Source: Trinickia symbiotica (lineage in GTDB: Bacteria; Pseudomonadota; Gammaproteobacteria; Burkholderiales; Burkholderiaceae). Taken from it: a stretch of DNA of 64,000 bases. The DNA lies in assembly GCF_002934455.1 (NCBI RefSeq), contig NZ_PTIR01000006.1, positions 227,745 through 291,744 of the forward strand, read 5' to 3'. The notes under the pieces are model-generated. The model worked only from the letters and a program-made list of their open reading frames with translations, did no database searches and was not told where the DNA came from. The position numbers were made by a program, and so were the translations under genes. Below are positions 45,865-53,457 of the stretch, in pieces (within the stretch, counting starts at the first letter, position 1; the number at the start of each line of letters is the position of its first letter).

Positions 45865-46613
45865 GCGATCCGCTGCTCGATATAAGCGTGCGGCTGAAGC
45901 GCTACGGCGGCCGCGTGGTGCTGAGCGACACGCAGCTCACGGTGCGCCAGGGCGAGATCGTGAGCCTGCTCGGCCCGAGCGGCTGCGGCAAGAGCACGCT
46001 GTTGCGCATCGTGGCCGGGCTCGATCGCGATTTCGACGGGGCGGTCGCGCTGCGCGGTGTACCGCTCGATGGTTCGTCGCCGGAGCTAGGCGTGATCTTT
46101 CAGGAGCCGCGGCTTTTGCCGTGGCTCGATGTGGCGAACAACATCTGCTTTCCGCTGCGCGCTTACGGCGAAGCTGCTGATCGTGTCGCGAGACTGCTTG
46201 CCGAGGTCCGCCTGCCGGGTGTCGGGGCGCGCTGGCCGAAGGAACTCTCGGGCGGTATGGCGCAACGTGTGGCAATAGCACGCGGGCTGTTCTCTCGTCC
46301 GAGCGTGTTGCTGCTCGACGAACCGTTCAGCGCAGTCGATGCCATTACGCGAATGCGTTTGCAGGACCTCCTGTTGCAGGTCACGTCGTCACATCATATG
46401 GCCGCGCTTGTGGTGACGCACGACGTGGACGAAGCCTTGCTGCTCTCGGACCGGGTGCTCGTGATGCAATCCGGGCAAGACGGTCCTGGCGGCATCGTGC
46501 ACGAGTTGCGGGTGGACATGCCGCGGCCATGCAACCGGCGGGCAGCAAGCGACGGCGCGTTGCGAACTGCGTTGCTCGATCGGATCGCAGCGCTGTTCGC
46601 GCAGCCGGCCTGA
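45861..46613 (+). CDS. SsuB-type ABC transporter ATPase
   Basis: A 250-residue ATPase with Walker A GPSGCGKSTLLR, the Q-loop segment GVIFQEPRLLPWLDV, signature LSGGMAQRVAIARGL and Walker B LLLDEPFSAVDAITR, matching the SsuB/TauB/NrtD group. Translationally coupled to the permease gene. It ends the run of forward-strand transport genes; immediately beyond it, mobile-element remnants begin. Confidence 0.92.
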   Translation: MSDPLLDISVRLKRYGGRVVLSDTQLTVRQGEIVSLLGPSGCGKSTLLRIVAGLDRDFDGAVALRGVPLDGSSPELGVIFQEPRLLPWLDVANNICFPLRAYGEAADRVARLLAEVRLPGVGARWPKELSGGMAQRVAIARGLFSRPSVLLLDEPFSAVDAITRMRLQDLLLQVTSSHHMAALVVTHDVDEALLLSDRVLVMQSGQDGPGGIVHELRVDMPRPCNRRAASDGALRTALLDRIAALFAQPA

Positions 46614-46657
46614 ATCGAACAGGGTGACAGGTAGCGCGATCGAATTACAGAGCTCTG

Positions 46658-46807
46658 ATGCGGCATGCGCGCACCACTCATGCGCTGGCGCGCCGCGCAG
46701 AACTGACGGCGGTACGGGATGACCTGCGACACGCGTCGATTGCTGCAACGTCGTTCTATCTAGAGGGCGACGATGTCAGGCGCGCCCGGCAGATACGGGA
46801 GGGGTGA
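46658..46807 (+). pseudogene. C-terminal remnant of a tyrosine recombinase (integrase)
   Basis: One frame reads LMRHARTTHALARRAEL followed by TAVRDDLRHASIAATSFYL and EGDDVRRARQIREG, then stop at 46805-46807. This is the catalytic end of a site-specific tyrosine recombinase: R of the box II RH, the H of LRHASI, and the nucleophilic Y of SFYL. The N-terminal 200 or more residues are missing; the frame opens only within the region after the SsuB gene. It is therefore a decayed integrase fragment, usually left by an inserted element. Confidence 0.75.
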
Positions 46808-46862
46808 CGGAGTGCTCATTGATTTGACATAACATGAATTATCAACGGATCCGGTTGTAGCG

Positions 46863-46910
46863 GCTAAGTTGTAATGTCCGCTTTTAGCTAAGTTCAAATG
46901 TCCGCTTTTG
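46863..46910 (+). repeat. Two 24-bp direct repeats at the left end of an IS remnant
   Basis: GCTAAGTT-GT-AATGTCCGCTTTTA at 46863-46886 is followed directly by GCTAAGTT-CA-AATGTCCGCTTTTG at 46887-46910. They lie about 70 bases before the transposase stub and look like the transposase-binding subterminal repeats of an insertion sequence end. No matching right end was found in the next kilobase. Confidence 0.6.
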
Positions 46911-46959
46911 GGCGCAGCGTAAGCTGGCCCGCAGCCGATTGGCGGCGCCGGAGGCTTCG

Positions 46960-47180
46960 ATGGCTGCGACAGAACGGATAACAATGACGATGCGCGAGCT
47001 GGACAGGTTCGAGGTGATTCACGCGGTTGCCGACTGCATGCTCAAGCCATGGCGGGCTGCGGAGCGACTCGGGTTGACGACGCGGCAGATTCGGCGGCTC
47101 GTCGCGCGGCTGCAGGAAGACGGTCCAGGCGGCCTGGTTTCGCGCCGGCGCGGGCGCCCCGGCAACCGGCGGGCTAAACG
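46960..47180 (+). pseudogene. N-terminal remnant of an ISNCY-like transposase
   Basis: The frame reads MTMRELDRFEVIHAVADCML, then KPWRAAERLGLTTRQIRRL and VARLQEDGPGGLVSRRRGRP, the N-terminal helix-turn-helix of a common Burkholderiaceae transposase (ISNCY type as I recall it). The similarity ends at GNRR near 47172, after which the sequence is unrelated and runs to a stop at 47343. The DDE catalytic domain is missing, so the element is dead. ATG at 46960 or 46984 could be the original start. Confidence 0.7.
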
Positions 47181-47230
47181 AGGAGAGTTTCGCGATGCAA
47201 CTGACGTTGACAATCGCTTCCTAATTGGTA

Positions 47231-47254
47231 AAAACGCCGCTCCAGCGGCGTTTT
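47231..47254. terminator. Intrinsic terminator, active at least on reverse strand
   Basis: AAAACGCCGCT-CC-AGCGGCGTTTT is an 11-bp stem with a 2-base loop, A-rich on one side and T-rich on the other, the classical bidirectional intrinsic terminator. It lies 3 bases after the end of the small membrane protein gene on the reverse strand, and also blocks transcription from the transposase remnant. Confidence 0.8.
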
Positions 47255-47256
47255 CT

Positions 47257-47454
47257 TCACTTGCTTCGCGGATCGATCCCATGCTTCGCGAGGAGTGCCC
47301 TCAGCCGACGAATTTCGAGAAACATCGAGATCAGGGAAAATAACGTCAAGGCAGGGAAAAACCACTGCCCCGAATAGTGAATAAGCGCCCAGGCGCCGGC
47401 CGCACAAACCACCGCCATGAGCACTAGCGCAACCTTATCGCTGATCCAACTCAT
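47257..47454 (-). CDS. Small two-helix membrane protein
   Basis: A 65-residue protein with two membrane helices (about residues 8-26 and 30-47) and a basic C-terminal tail with RRLRALLAKHGIDPRSK. I do not recognise the family. Its ATG (47454) overlaps the TGA of the restored frame of the upstream gene (TGA at 47451-47453), so it was made as the second product of a two-gene unit. A strong terminator follows. The helix-turn-helix shape suits an immunity protein, holin-like or accessory membrane protein, but nothing decides this. Confidence 0.6.
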   Translation of the reverse strand: MSWISDKVALVLMAVVCAAGAWALIHYSGQWFFPALTLFSLISMFLEIRRLRALLAKHGIDPRSK

Positions 47455-47919
47455 TGTGTTGCTCCATACTGCCGAGCTCGCATCGCATACGACTTTCGCC
47501 TCGGGCTTTCGTCGATGACTTCAGGATTGTTCTGAACGAAGGTCTGAACATCGATGGGGATGATGACTCCGCGACTCATCAACCAAACCCAGAAAGCGGT
47601 ATCGCTGTACGGTCAAATTGCTACGGTAAGGATCGCTGCAGGCCTTCGATGCTTGTGCTCCGACGAGAATGCTTCCGAGTACCGCACCGACGTAGTATGA
47701 CGCCGCCATCGCGCCCACGACATCAAGCTTTTCCTTTAACGTCGTGGCACCGAGCATCTCAGCGACGGTAGCATTTGGCGGAACCGACTTGAATGCATTT
47801 AGCATCGCGCTGAGGTTCGCTAGCGCCGTCGTCATCGACGAAAACATACTAAAAGGGGCTGGCAGCCCCAGCGCTCTCATATTGTCCTGGAACGATTTTG
47901 AAAAGGTAACGCAGTCCAT
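47451..47919 (-). pseudogene. Frameshifted gene of unknown function (glycine-rich membrane segment)
   Basis: The first frame encodes MDCVTFSKSFQDNMRALGLP and on, through a helix-rich region to MAASYYVGAVLGSILVGAQA, a membrane segment with G-x3-G spacing, then loses sense after ACSDPYRS and stops at 47521. In another frame, from about 47610 down to 47451, the sequence reads DTAFWVWLMSRGVIIPIDV, then QTFVQNNPEVIDESPRRKSY and AMRARQYGATQ, and its TGA overlaps the ATG of the next gene. Together they make one protein of about 155 residues broken by a one-base change near 47590-47620. The intact protein would have one or two membrane helices and a short tail. No family recognised. Confidence 0.65.
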
Positions 47920-48357
47920 GTATGGACCCTCTCAAACAGATCGTTATAGGTCGGGTTTCGTGCCACGCTGATCTAGTTCGGCGCTGATATTATCAGATGA
48001 TCGCTCACGCGCTGGCTCGAAAGGCGGTTCGTGGACGTGTAGCCGCAAGTCACGCGCTGCAAGTGGCGCAGGCGAGTTGGGCGCAGTGCGATGATCGGCG
48101 CGCCTCGGGTTCGCCGTCACGCACGAATCAGGGCGGCGCGGTGCGCAAACCGGTGCGCTTGCCCGGCACCAAGAAGCAGCGCGAGTTAAGCGCAGTCGAT
48201 GTCGAGGAAGGCATTGCACAGTCCGGGCAATAGCACTGCTTCGGCAATCACCGAGGCCGCGCGTCGAGCAGCCTCGGGACTATGTGGAAAAAGGAAGTTA
48301 TAGAGACGCAACAGTTGCTTGGCGCGCCCAGCCGGGCGCACCATCCAGATCGCTAGC
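47920..48357. other. Region without a supportable gene
   Basis: About 440 bases between the frameshifted gene and a small periplasmic protein gene. The open frames here (for example 47997-48233 forward) are Arg/Ser-rich, with no start signal or recognisable motif. It lies in the mobile-element debris zone and may be decayed sequence. Confidence 0.4.
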
Positions 48358-48687
48358 TCACTCTCCGATCTGCTTGCTCACGTTGTTTTCTTGCTGGTTC
48401 AATGTGCGCTGCTCCTGCTTAGTAATGTGACCGCCATTCTGGCTCGCCATCAGTCGCTCTTCCTTCCGAATCTGGCGGTCATCCTTGTGAAGCGCCACCG
48501 CCTCGACGTGCGACATATCACCTTCGCGAACCTCATCGTGAATGCGGCTGTTCTGATTTGCCAGCCGATGGTTCACCTCCGTGCGGCGCGGATGCGCCGC
48601 ATCCCAGTTCGTCTGTGCGGATGCGATGCCTGCGAATGAAAATGCAACAGCGGCGACAGCGGCGAAACGCAAGGCGGTCTTCTTCAT
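48358..48687 (-). CDS. Small periplasmic protein of unknown function
   Basis: A 109-residue protein with a clear Sec signal peptide (KKTALRFAAVAAVAFSFAGIASA, cut near residue 24). The mature part is charged and helical, with the repeated pattern VNHRLANQNSRIHDEVREG, ALHKDDRQIRKEERLMAS and LNQQENNVSKQIGE, about 28 residues apart, suggesting three copies of one helical unit. No Cys. Similar small proteins are common in Burkholderia, but I know no function. Single gene with its own promoter region upstream. Confidence 0.75.
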   Translation of the reverse strand: MKKTALRFAAVAAVAFSFAGIASAQTNWDAAHPRRTEVNHRLANQNSRIHDEVREGDMSHVEAVALHKDDRQIRKEERLMASQNGGHITKQEQRTLNQQENNVSKQIGE

Positions 48688-48864
48688 GATCAGCTCCGTT
48701 CGGTGGTTAGGCGGCTTGATGCCGCTTGCATCCTTAACGCGGAGCTGACAGGCGTCGACGACCTGGCAACTGTGAGTTCTGCAACGAGTTGTTTCGAACG
48801 GCGCTCGCCGAATGCAGCTGCCGTCGCACTTCTTTGAACGCTTCGTCGTCGGACACGTTTCGAC

Positions 48865-50970
48865 TTAAACAGCAGAAGCATTCACGCCCGACCGCTTCAG
48901 CCGCACCCTTGCACCGTCTTGTTCGATCGATTCAACCAACCGGTCAGCCGGCATCGGCTGTGCAAACAGAAAACCCTGCATCGAATGACACCCGATCCCC
49001 GAGAGCAGCGCGTGTTGTTCCGCCGTTTCCACGCCTTCCGCGACGATCCGCAGGTTCAGCGTTTTGCCCATCGCGACAATGGCCGATACGATGGCCTCAT
49101 CGCTGGTTCTTGATTCGAGCTCCCGCACAAATCCGCGATCGATCTTCAACTCGTGCACAGGCAAGCGCTTGAGGTTGAGCAGGCTCGAATAGCCTATGCC
49201 GAAATCGTCGATGGCGATCTGCACGCCCATTCGGTGCAGTCGCTCGATCACCTGAATGCTGGCATCCATATCGACCATCGTCGATTCAGTGATCTCGAGA
49301 ACCAGACAATGCGGCGCCACAGCATGGCGTTCGAGTGCCGCATAAACGATATCCGGTAGCGCCGAATGACGGATCTGAATAGCCGACAGATTGACCGCCA
49401 TCGTCCAGTCCGTAAGTCCCATCGAGCGCCAGTTCGCAATCTGTCGACAAGCTTCATCAATGACCCATTCGCCGATAGGCAAGATCAGCCCCACCCTTTC
49501 CGCCAAACCGATGAACCGCTCGGGAAGAATGAGTCCGCGCGTGGGATGGCCCCAGCGAAGAAGCGCCTCGACGCCGACGATCGTTTCGCCGGAGACATCC
49601 AGCTTCGGCTGGTAGTAGAGGGTCAACTCGTTTCGCTGGACCGCCCAGCGCAGGTCCTGCGCGAGCTGGAGCAGTTCGCGCGCGTTGGCCTCCAACGACG
49701 GGTCATAGAACCAGTAACCGTTCTTTCCCTGAGACTTTGCCCGGTACATCGCCGCGTCCGCCGCTCTGAGCAGCTCATGCGGATGCTTGCCGTCGTCAGG
49801 ATAGACGGCGATTCCCACGCTGGCGGACAGATGCAACTCGAGCCCCTGAAGCTCGAACCGATGATCGAGGCTGCCCAGAATGCCTCTAGCTATCTCGGCC
49901 GCGTCCGCCGGCCGATCGATGTTGACGACCATCACGAACTCGTCGCCCCCCAACCGCGCAACCATGTCTCCGCGGCGAAGCGTTTTGCGCATGCGCCGCG
50001 CCACCTCGATGAGAAGAAGATCACCCGCATGGTGTCCAAGCGCATCGTTGACCGCCTTGAATCCATCGAGATCGATGAACATGACAGCGACATGACTGCC
50101 ATGCAGATCGATATCGGCCATCGACTCGTTGAGTCGCGCCTCGAAAGCCGCCCGGTTGGGCAGGCCAGTCAACATATCGTGCGTGGCAAGATGGGCCAGC
50201 TCTTGGGCCCTCGCCTCGGATTCCGCCAGCGCGGACGCCCGCGTTTGTAGCCGCAAATCGAATACCGAAACCGTCAGAGCGAGCACCAACACAGCGACGG
50301 TTCCGATGGCGACGGAAAGCGCAAGCCCGTCCGTGCGGAAGCCGTCGAGGGCCGCGCCGCAAACTGCACCAACGGGAAACTCCGCCGCGGCCATTCCGGT
50401 GTAATGCATGCCGATGATCGCCGAGCCCATGACGACCGCGGCCCCAGCTCGCCACAGCTTGACGCGCGACGAGCGCGCCCGTAGCCGAAATGCCAGTTGC
50501 AGTGCGGCTCCGGAAGCCAGCACGGCGATTCCAATCGATGCCGCTGTGAGTGAATGGTCGAATTGGATGCCGGGCATCATTCGCATCGCCGCCATGCCCG
50601 TGTAGTGCATGCTGGAAATGCCCGCGCCCATTACCAGCGCTCCCCCGATTACGCTCCGCCACGATAGCGAAGGCCGGGAAACCCACCACAGCGCGAAAGC
50701 CGAAGAGGCGATTGCAATGAGCAGCGATGCACCCGTTATTGCGGGATCGTAGCCAAGCGGGATCGGCAAACTGAACGCGAGCATGCCGGTGAAATGCATC
50801 GACCAGATTCCGATGCCCATGGCGCACGCCCCGGCCGCGAGCCACCGCCATGCCGAACGCCCCTTGGCCGTCGAAACGTTCGAGGCCATATCCAGTGCCG
50901 TGTAGGACGCCAGTACGGCAATTGCAAAAGACAACAAAACCAGCCAGCCATGGTACGAGCCATCATACAT
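48865..50970 (-). CDS. MHYT-GGDEF-EAL bifunctional c-di-GMP enzyme
   Basis: A 701-residue membrane protein. The N-terminal seven-helix MHYT sensor has three copies of the motif: MHFTGMLAF, MHYTGMAAM and MHYTGMAAAE (residues 60 to about 180), thought to bind a copper or gas ligand. GGDEF (residues 341-345) is intact, with an RxxD inhibitory site (RRGD) five residues before it. The EAL domain has E468-A-L, the second-site ELEITE-like LEITESTM, IDDFGIGYSSL, and VAEGVE, QGFLFAQPM, all conserved, so both cyclase and phosphodiesterase activity are possible. Divergent from the EIIC-EAL gene at 51271. Confidence 0.94.
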   Translation of the reverse strand: MYDGSYHGWLVLLSFAIAVLASYTALDMASNVSTAKGRSAWRWLAAGACAMGIGIWSMHFTGMLAFSLPIPLGYDPAITGASLLIAIASSAFALWWVSRPSLSWRSVIGGALVMGAGISSMHYTGMAAMRMMPGIQFDHSLTAASIGIAVLASGAALQLAFRLRARSSRVKLWRAGAAVVMGSAIIGMHYTGMAAAEFPVGAVCGAALDGFRTDGLALSVAIGTVAVLVLALTVSVFDLRLQTRASALAESEARAQELAHLATHDMLTGLPNRAAFEARLNESMADIDLHGSHVAVMFIDLDGFKAVNDALGHHAGDLLLIEVARRMRKTLRRGDMVARLGGDEFVMVVNIDRPADAAEIARGILGSLDHRFELQGLELHLSASVGIAVYPDDGKHPHELLRAADAAMYRAKSQGKNGYWFYDPSLEANARELLQLAQDLRWAVQRNELTLYYQPKLDVSGETIVGVEALLRWGHPTRGLILPERFIGLAERVGLILPIGEWVIDEACRQIANWRSMGLTDWTMAVNLSAIQIRHSALPDIVYAALERHAVAPHCLVLEITESTMVDMDASIQVIERLHRMGVQIAIDDFGIGYSSLLNLKRLPVHELKIDRGFVRELESRTSDEAIVSAIVAMGKTLNLRIVAEGVETAEQHALLSGIGCHSMQGFLFAQPMPADRLVESIEQDGARVRLKRSGVNASAV

Positions 50971-51031
50971 TCTGCATTCCTATCACGCCGACATGACCGT
51001 GAGAACTTTCTGATAAACAAAAAACGATCTG

Positions 51032-51058
51032 TTGATTCTTGAAAAGTCATTGTAATAT
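51032..51058 (+). promoter_or_regulatory. Possible promoter in divergent region
   Basis: TTGATT at 51032-51037 and TAATAT at 51053-51058 (15-base spacing) lie in the AT-rich part of the 300-base region between two divergent c-di-GMP genes. The downstream start codon is about 215 bases away, so a long leader would result. Spacing is short for sigma-70. Confidence 0.35.
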
Positions 51059-51270
51059 GAATAGCGTTGTGCGAACGCAGCATCGATATGCTTGGTCGAA
51101 AAGTTTCGAATTGCAGTGCGTGGTCGGCTCGCGGCGGCCGCTTCACCGATGCCTGGATAACAAATAACCCGTCGGACTCCTCATGGTTCAGCCGTTTACG
51201 CGAGCGGTAGCTCGGGAAAGCAAAAATTCGAAGATCCCAGGAGTTCCCAACCCGAAGCAAGTCGAAGGCG

Positions 51271-53442
51271 ATGACTAATGAATCGTTAGGGCCCTGGCTT
51301 AGGCTCGTGCACGTCGTCGAGCGAATCGACCGTACGCCCTATTTCATCGCCATTCGCCGCGGGCTGGCGCTTGCCTTGCCACTGATCATGACCGGCGCGC
51401 TGGCCTTGCTTCTGCGCTACCCGTCGACCGCCGGCATGCAGCAACTGTTGACGGAAGCCTTCGGGCCCCGTCTCGATGACTTTTGCGACAGCCTGCTCGC
51501 CGGTACTTTCGGCATTGGATCGCTCGTTGCGTTATATGGCTTCACGGATGTCCTCACAAGCCTTCATAACCAGCGACTCGGTCATCGCGTCGTCAATCCG
51601 ATGGTCGCCGTGATCGTGGTGACGTCGTGCTTCTTCACGCTGGTGGCGCCAACTGGCAGCGATGCAAGCCCGCTCGCACCGCTCTCCCTCGGGCACGGAT
51701 TATTTACTGCGCTCGTCGCCGCATCGATCGGCTGCTGTCTCTTTTTGAAACTCTGCGGCTACCGCCTTTTTCGTATTCCGCTACATAATCTGAGCAACGA
51801 CACGCTCGTCGGCGACGTCTTTACGGTGATGCCTGCCGGAATGCTGACCATCCTCGCTTTCGCCATTCTCAGAGCAGCTTCAATGTGGCTCGGCTGGTCG
51901 GAGTGGGTGGAGGCATTGACCACGCAATTCGCCATCTCGTTCTCGAAGCTCTCCAACAGCTTGCTTTTCTCCATCAGCTACGAGGCGGCGTCTCAGGTAC
52001 TGTGGCTGTTCGGGATTCACGGGCCCAACACACTCTATTCGGTTCAGGAACGCGTACTCGACCCGGCCGCGCATGCAAACGTTGCCGCCGTCGCAAGCGG
52101 TGCCACTCCTCAGTTCATCTTCACCTACGGCTTTTTCTCGGCGTTCGCGCGAATGGGAGGATCCGGCGGCACGCTGAGCCTCATCCTTGCGCTGCTGCTC
52201 GTGAGCCGCACCGTCCGCGGGCACAAGCTGGCGCTGTTCATGATGGTGCCGGCGGTATTCAACGTGAACGAACCGTTGCTCTTCGGGCTGCCGCTGGTGC
52301 TCAACCCGGTCTATGCCATTCCGTTCGTACTGGCCCCGATTGCACAGATTCTCATTGCCTATGGAGCGATCGTCGCCGGCCTGATGCCGAAGGCGAGCTT
52401 CAGCGTGCCATGGACGACACCAGCGCTTTTCAGCGGATACGCCGTCACGGGTTCGCTGTCGGGAACGTTAGTGCAAATCGTATCGCTGGCGGCCGGAGCC
52501 GCGATATACGCGCCATTCGTCCGCGTCGCCGAATATCTCGCGGGCAGAAGAGGACAGGAAGTGCTCGCCTCTCTTCTGCGCATCGCCGAGTCGCCGGAAG
52601 CGAGCGTCAAGCCGAAACGCTGCCTCGAGCTGCCCGGAGACGAGGGCCGGATGGCCGTGTCGCTGGCAAGCGACCTGGAAGATGCGCTGGCGACGCAGAA
52701 ACATATCTTCCTCGAATACCAACCGCAAGTAGATCTCCGAACCGGGCGAATATTCGGGGCCGAGGCACTGTTGCGTTGGCAGCATCCGTTTCTGGGCCGG
52801 GTGGCGCCGCCGATCGTCGTGGCACTCGCCGATGACATTGAAGAGATCGACCGCCTGGGATTGCATGTCCTATCGCTCGCTTGCCGCCAAAGGAAGCGTT
52901 GGCGCGATGTGCTGCCCGACGATTTCGTGATTGCGGTCAACGTCTCGCCGAAACAGCTGATGAATCGTGAGTTTTACCGGAACGTAGTCGACATACTCGA
53001 TCGCGAGCACTTGCCTCCCTCCCTCCTTGAACTCGAGATCACGGAGTCCACGATGCTGCTTCCGGACATCGAGGCGATCGAAAATCTGAAAAACCTGAGA
53101 AAAATCGGCGTGAAAGTCGCGCTGGACGATTTCGGTATGGGCCACACATCGCTGCACTATCTGCGCGAGCTGCCTCTCGACACAGTGAAGATAGATCGCT
53201 CATTGGCGGATGTCAGCCCCGGCAGTGTCAACGAGCACATCGTCAAAAGCATCGCGGAATTGAGCGGGACGCTCAATCTGTCGCTGGTGGTTGAAGGCGT
53301 CGAAAACGAGCGTCAGTTATCGCGTCTATCGGCGCTGGGTTGCGGGCGCTTCCAAGGCTACTTCTTCAGCCGCCCTCTTTCCGCCGACGTCTGTCTTGAA
53401 TTCGTGCTCGCCGCGAATCGGGAAAACCGGTTCGCGGCATAG
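51271..53442 (+). CDS. PTS EIIC (chitobiose type) fused to c-di-GMP phosphodiesterase EAL domain
   Basis: A 723-residue membrane protein. Residues 1 to about 430 form a ten-helix PTS EIIC of the lactose/chitobiose family, keeping His250 (LWLFGIHG) and Glu334 (FNVNEPLLFGLPLVLNP), the residues known to contact the sugar in ChbC. No EIIA or EIIB domain, and no phosphorylated Cys, is present. Residues about 465-723 form an EAL domain with all catalytic motifs: EALLRW (Glu498), NVSPKQL, LEITE, ALDDFGMGHTSL, VKIDRS, VEGVE and QGYFFSRP. It probably senses or transports a disaccharide and lowers c-di-GMP in response. It faces away from the MHYT-GGDEF-EAL gene. Confidence 0.9.
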   Translation: MTNESLGPWLRLVHVVERIDRTPYFIAIRRGLALALPLIMTGALALLLRYPSTAGMQQLLTEAFGPRLDDFCDSLLAGTFGIGSLVALYGFTDVLTSLHNQRLGHRVVNPMVAVIVVTSCFFTLVAPTGSDASPLAPLSLGHGLFTALVAASIGCCLFLKLCGYRLFRIPLHNLSNDTLVGDVFTVMPAGMLTILAFAILRAASMWLGWSEWVEALTTQFAISFSKLSNSLLFSISYEAASQVLWLFGIHGPNTLYSVQERVLDPAAHANVAAVASGATPQFIFTYGFFSAFARMGGSGGTLSLILALLLVSRTVRGHKLALFMMVPAVFNVNEPLLFGLPLVLNPVYAIPFVLAPIAQILIAYGAIVAGLMPKASFSVPWTTPALFSGYAVTGSLSGTLVQIVSLAAGAAIYAPFVRVAEYLAGRRGQEVLASLLRIAESPEASVKPKRCLELPGDEGRMAVSLASDLEDALATQKHIFLEYQPQVDLRTGRIFGAEALLRWQHPFLGRVAPPIVVALADDIEEIDRLGLHVLSLACRQRKRWRDVLPDDFVIAVNVSPKQLMNREFYRNVVDILDREHLPPSLLELEITESTMLLPDIEAIENLKNLRKIGVKVALDDFGMGHTSLHYLRELPLDTVKIDRSLADVSPGSVNEHIVKSIAELSGTLNLSLVVEGVENERQLSRLSALGCGRFQGYFFSRPLSADVCLEFVLAANRENRFAA

Positions 53443-53457
53443 CACGCTCGCGCGAGG

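Noticed and set aside
43919..46613. Complete alkanesulfonate utilisation operon
   Set aside because: SsuABC-type transporter genes are present, but there is no SsuD monooxygenase or SsuE reductase; the FMO in the cluster belongs to a different flavoenzyme class.
47190..47224. A leader-peptide attenuator (GGAGAG, then ATG and nine codons before TAA, next to the 47231 hairpin)
   Set aside because: No forward gene follows the hairpin; the short frame is more simply a chance or truncated start in mobile debris.
47997..48233. Possible 78-residue forward gene in the debris region
   Set aside because: Composition is Ala/Arg/Gly-rich without motifs, there is no ribosome-binding site, and the reverse strand looks equally open.
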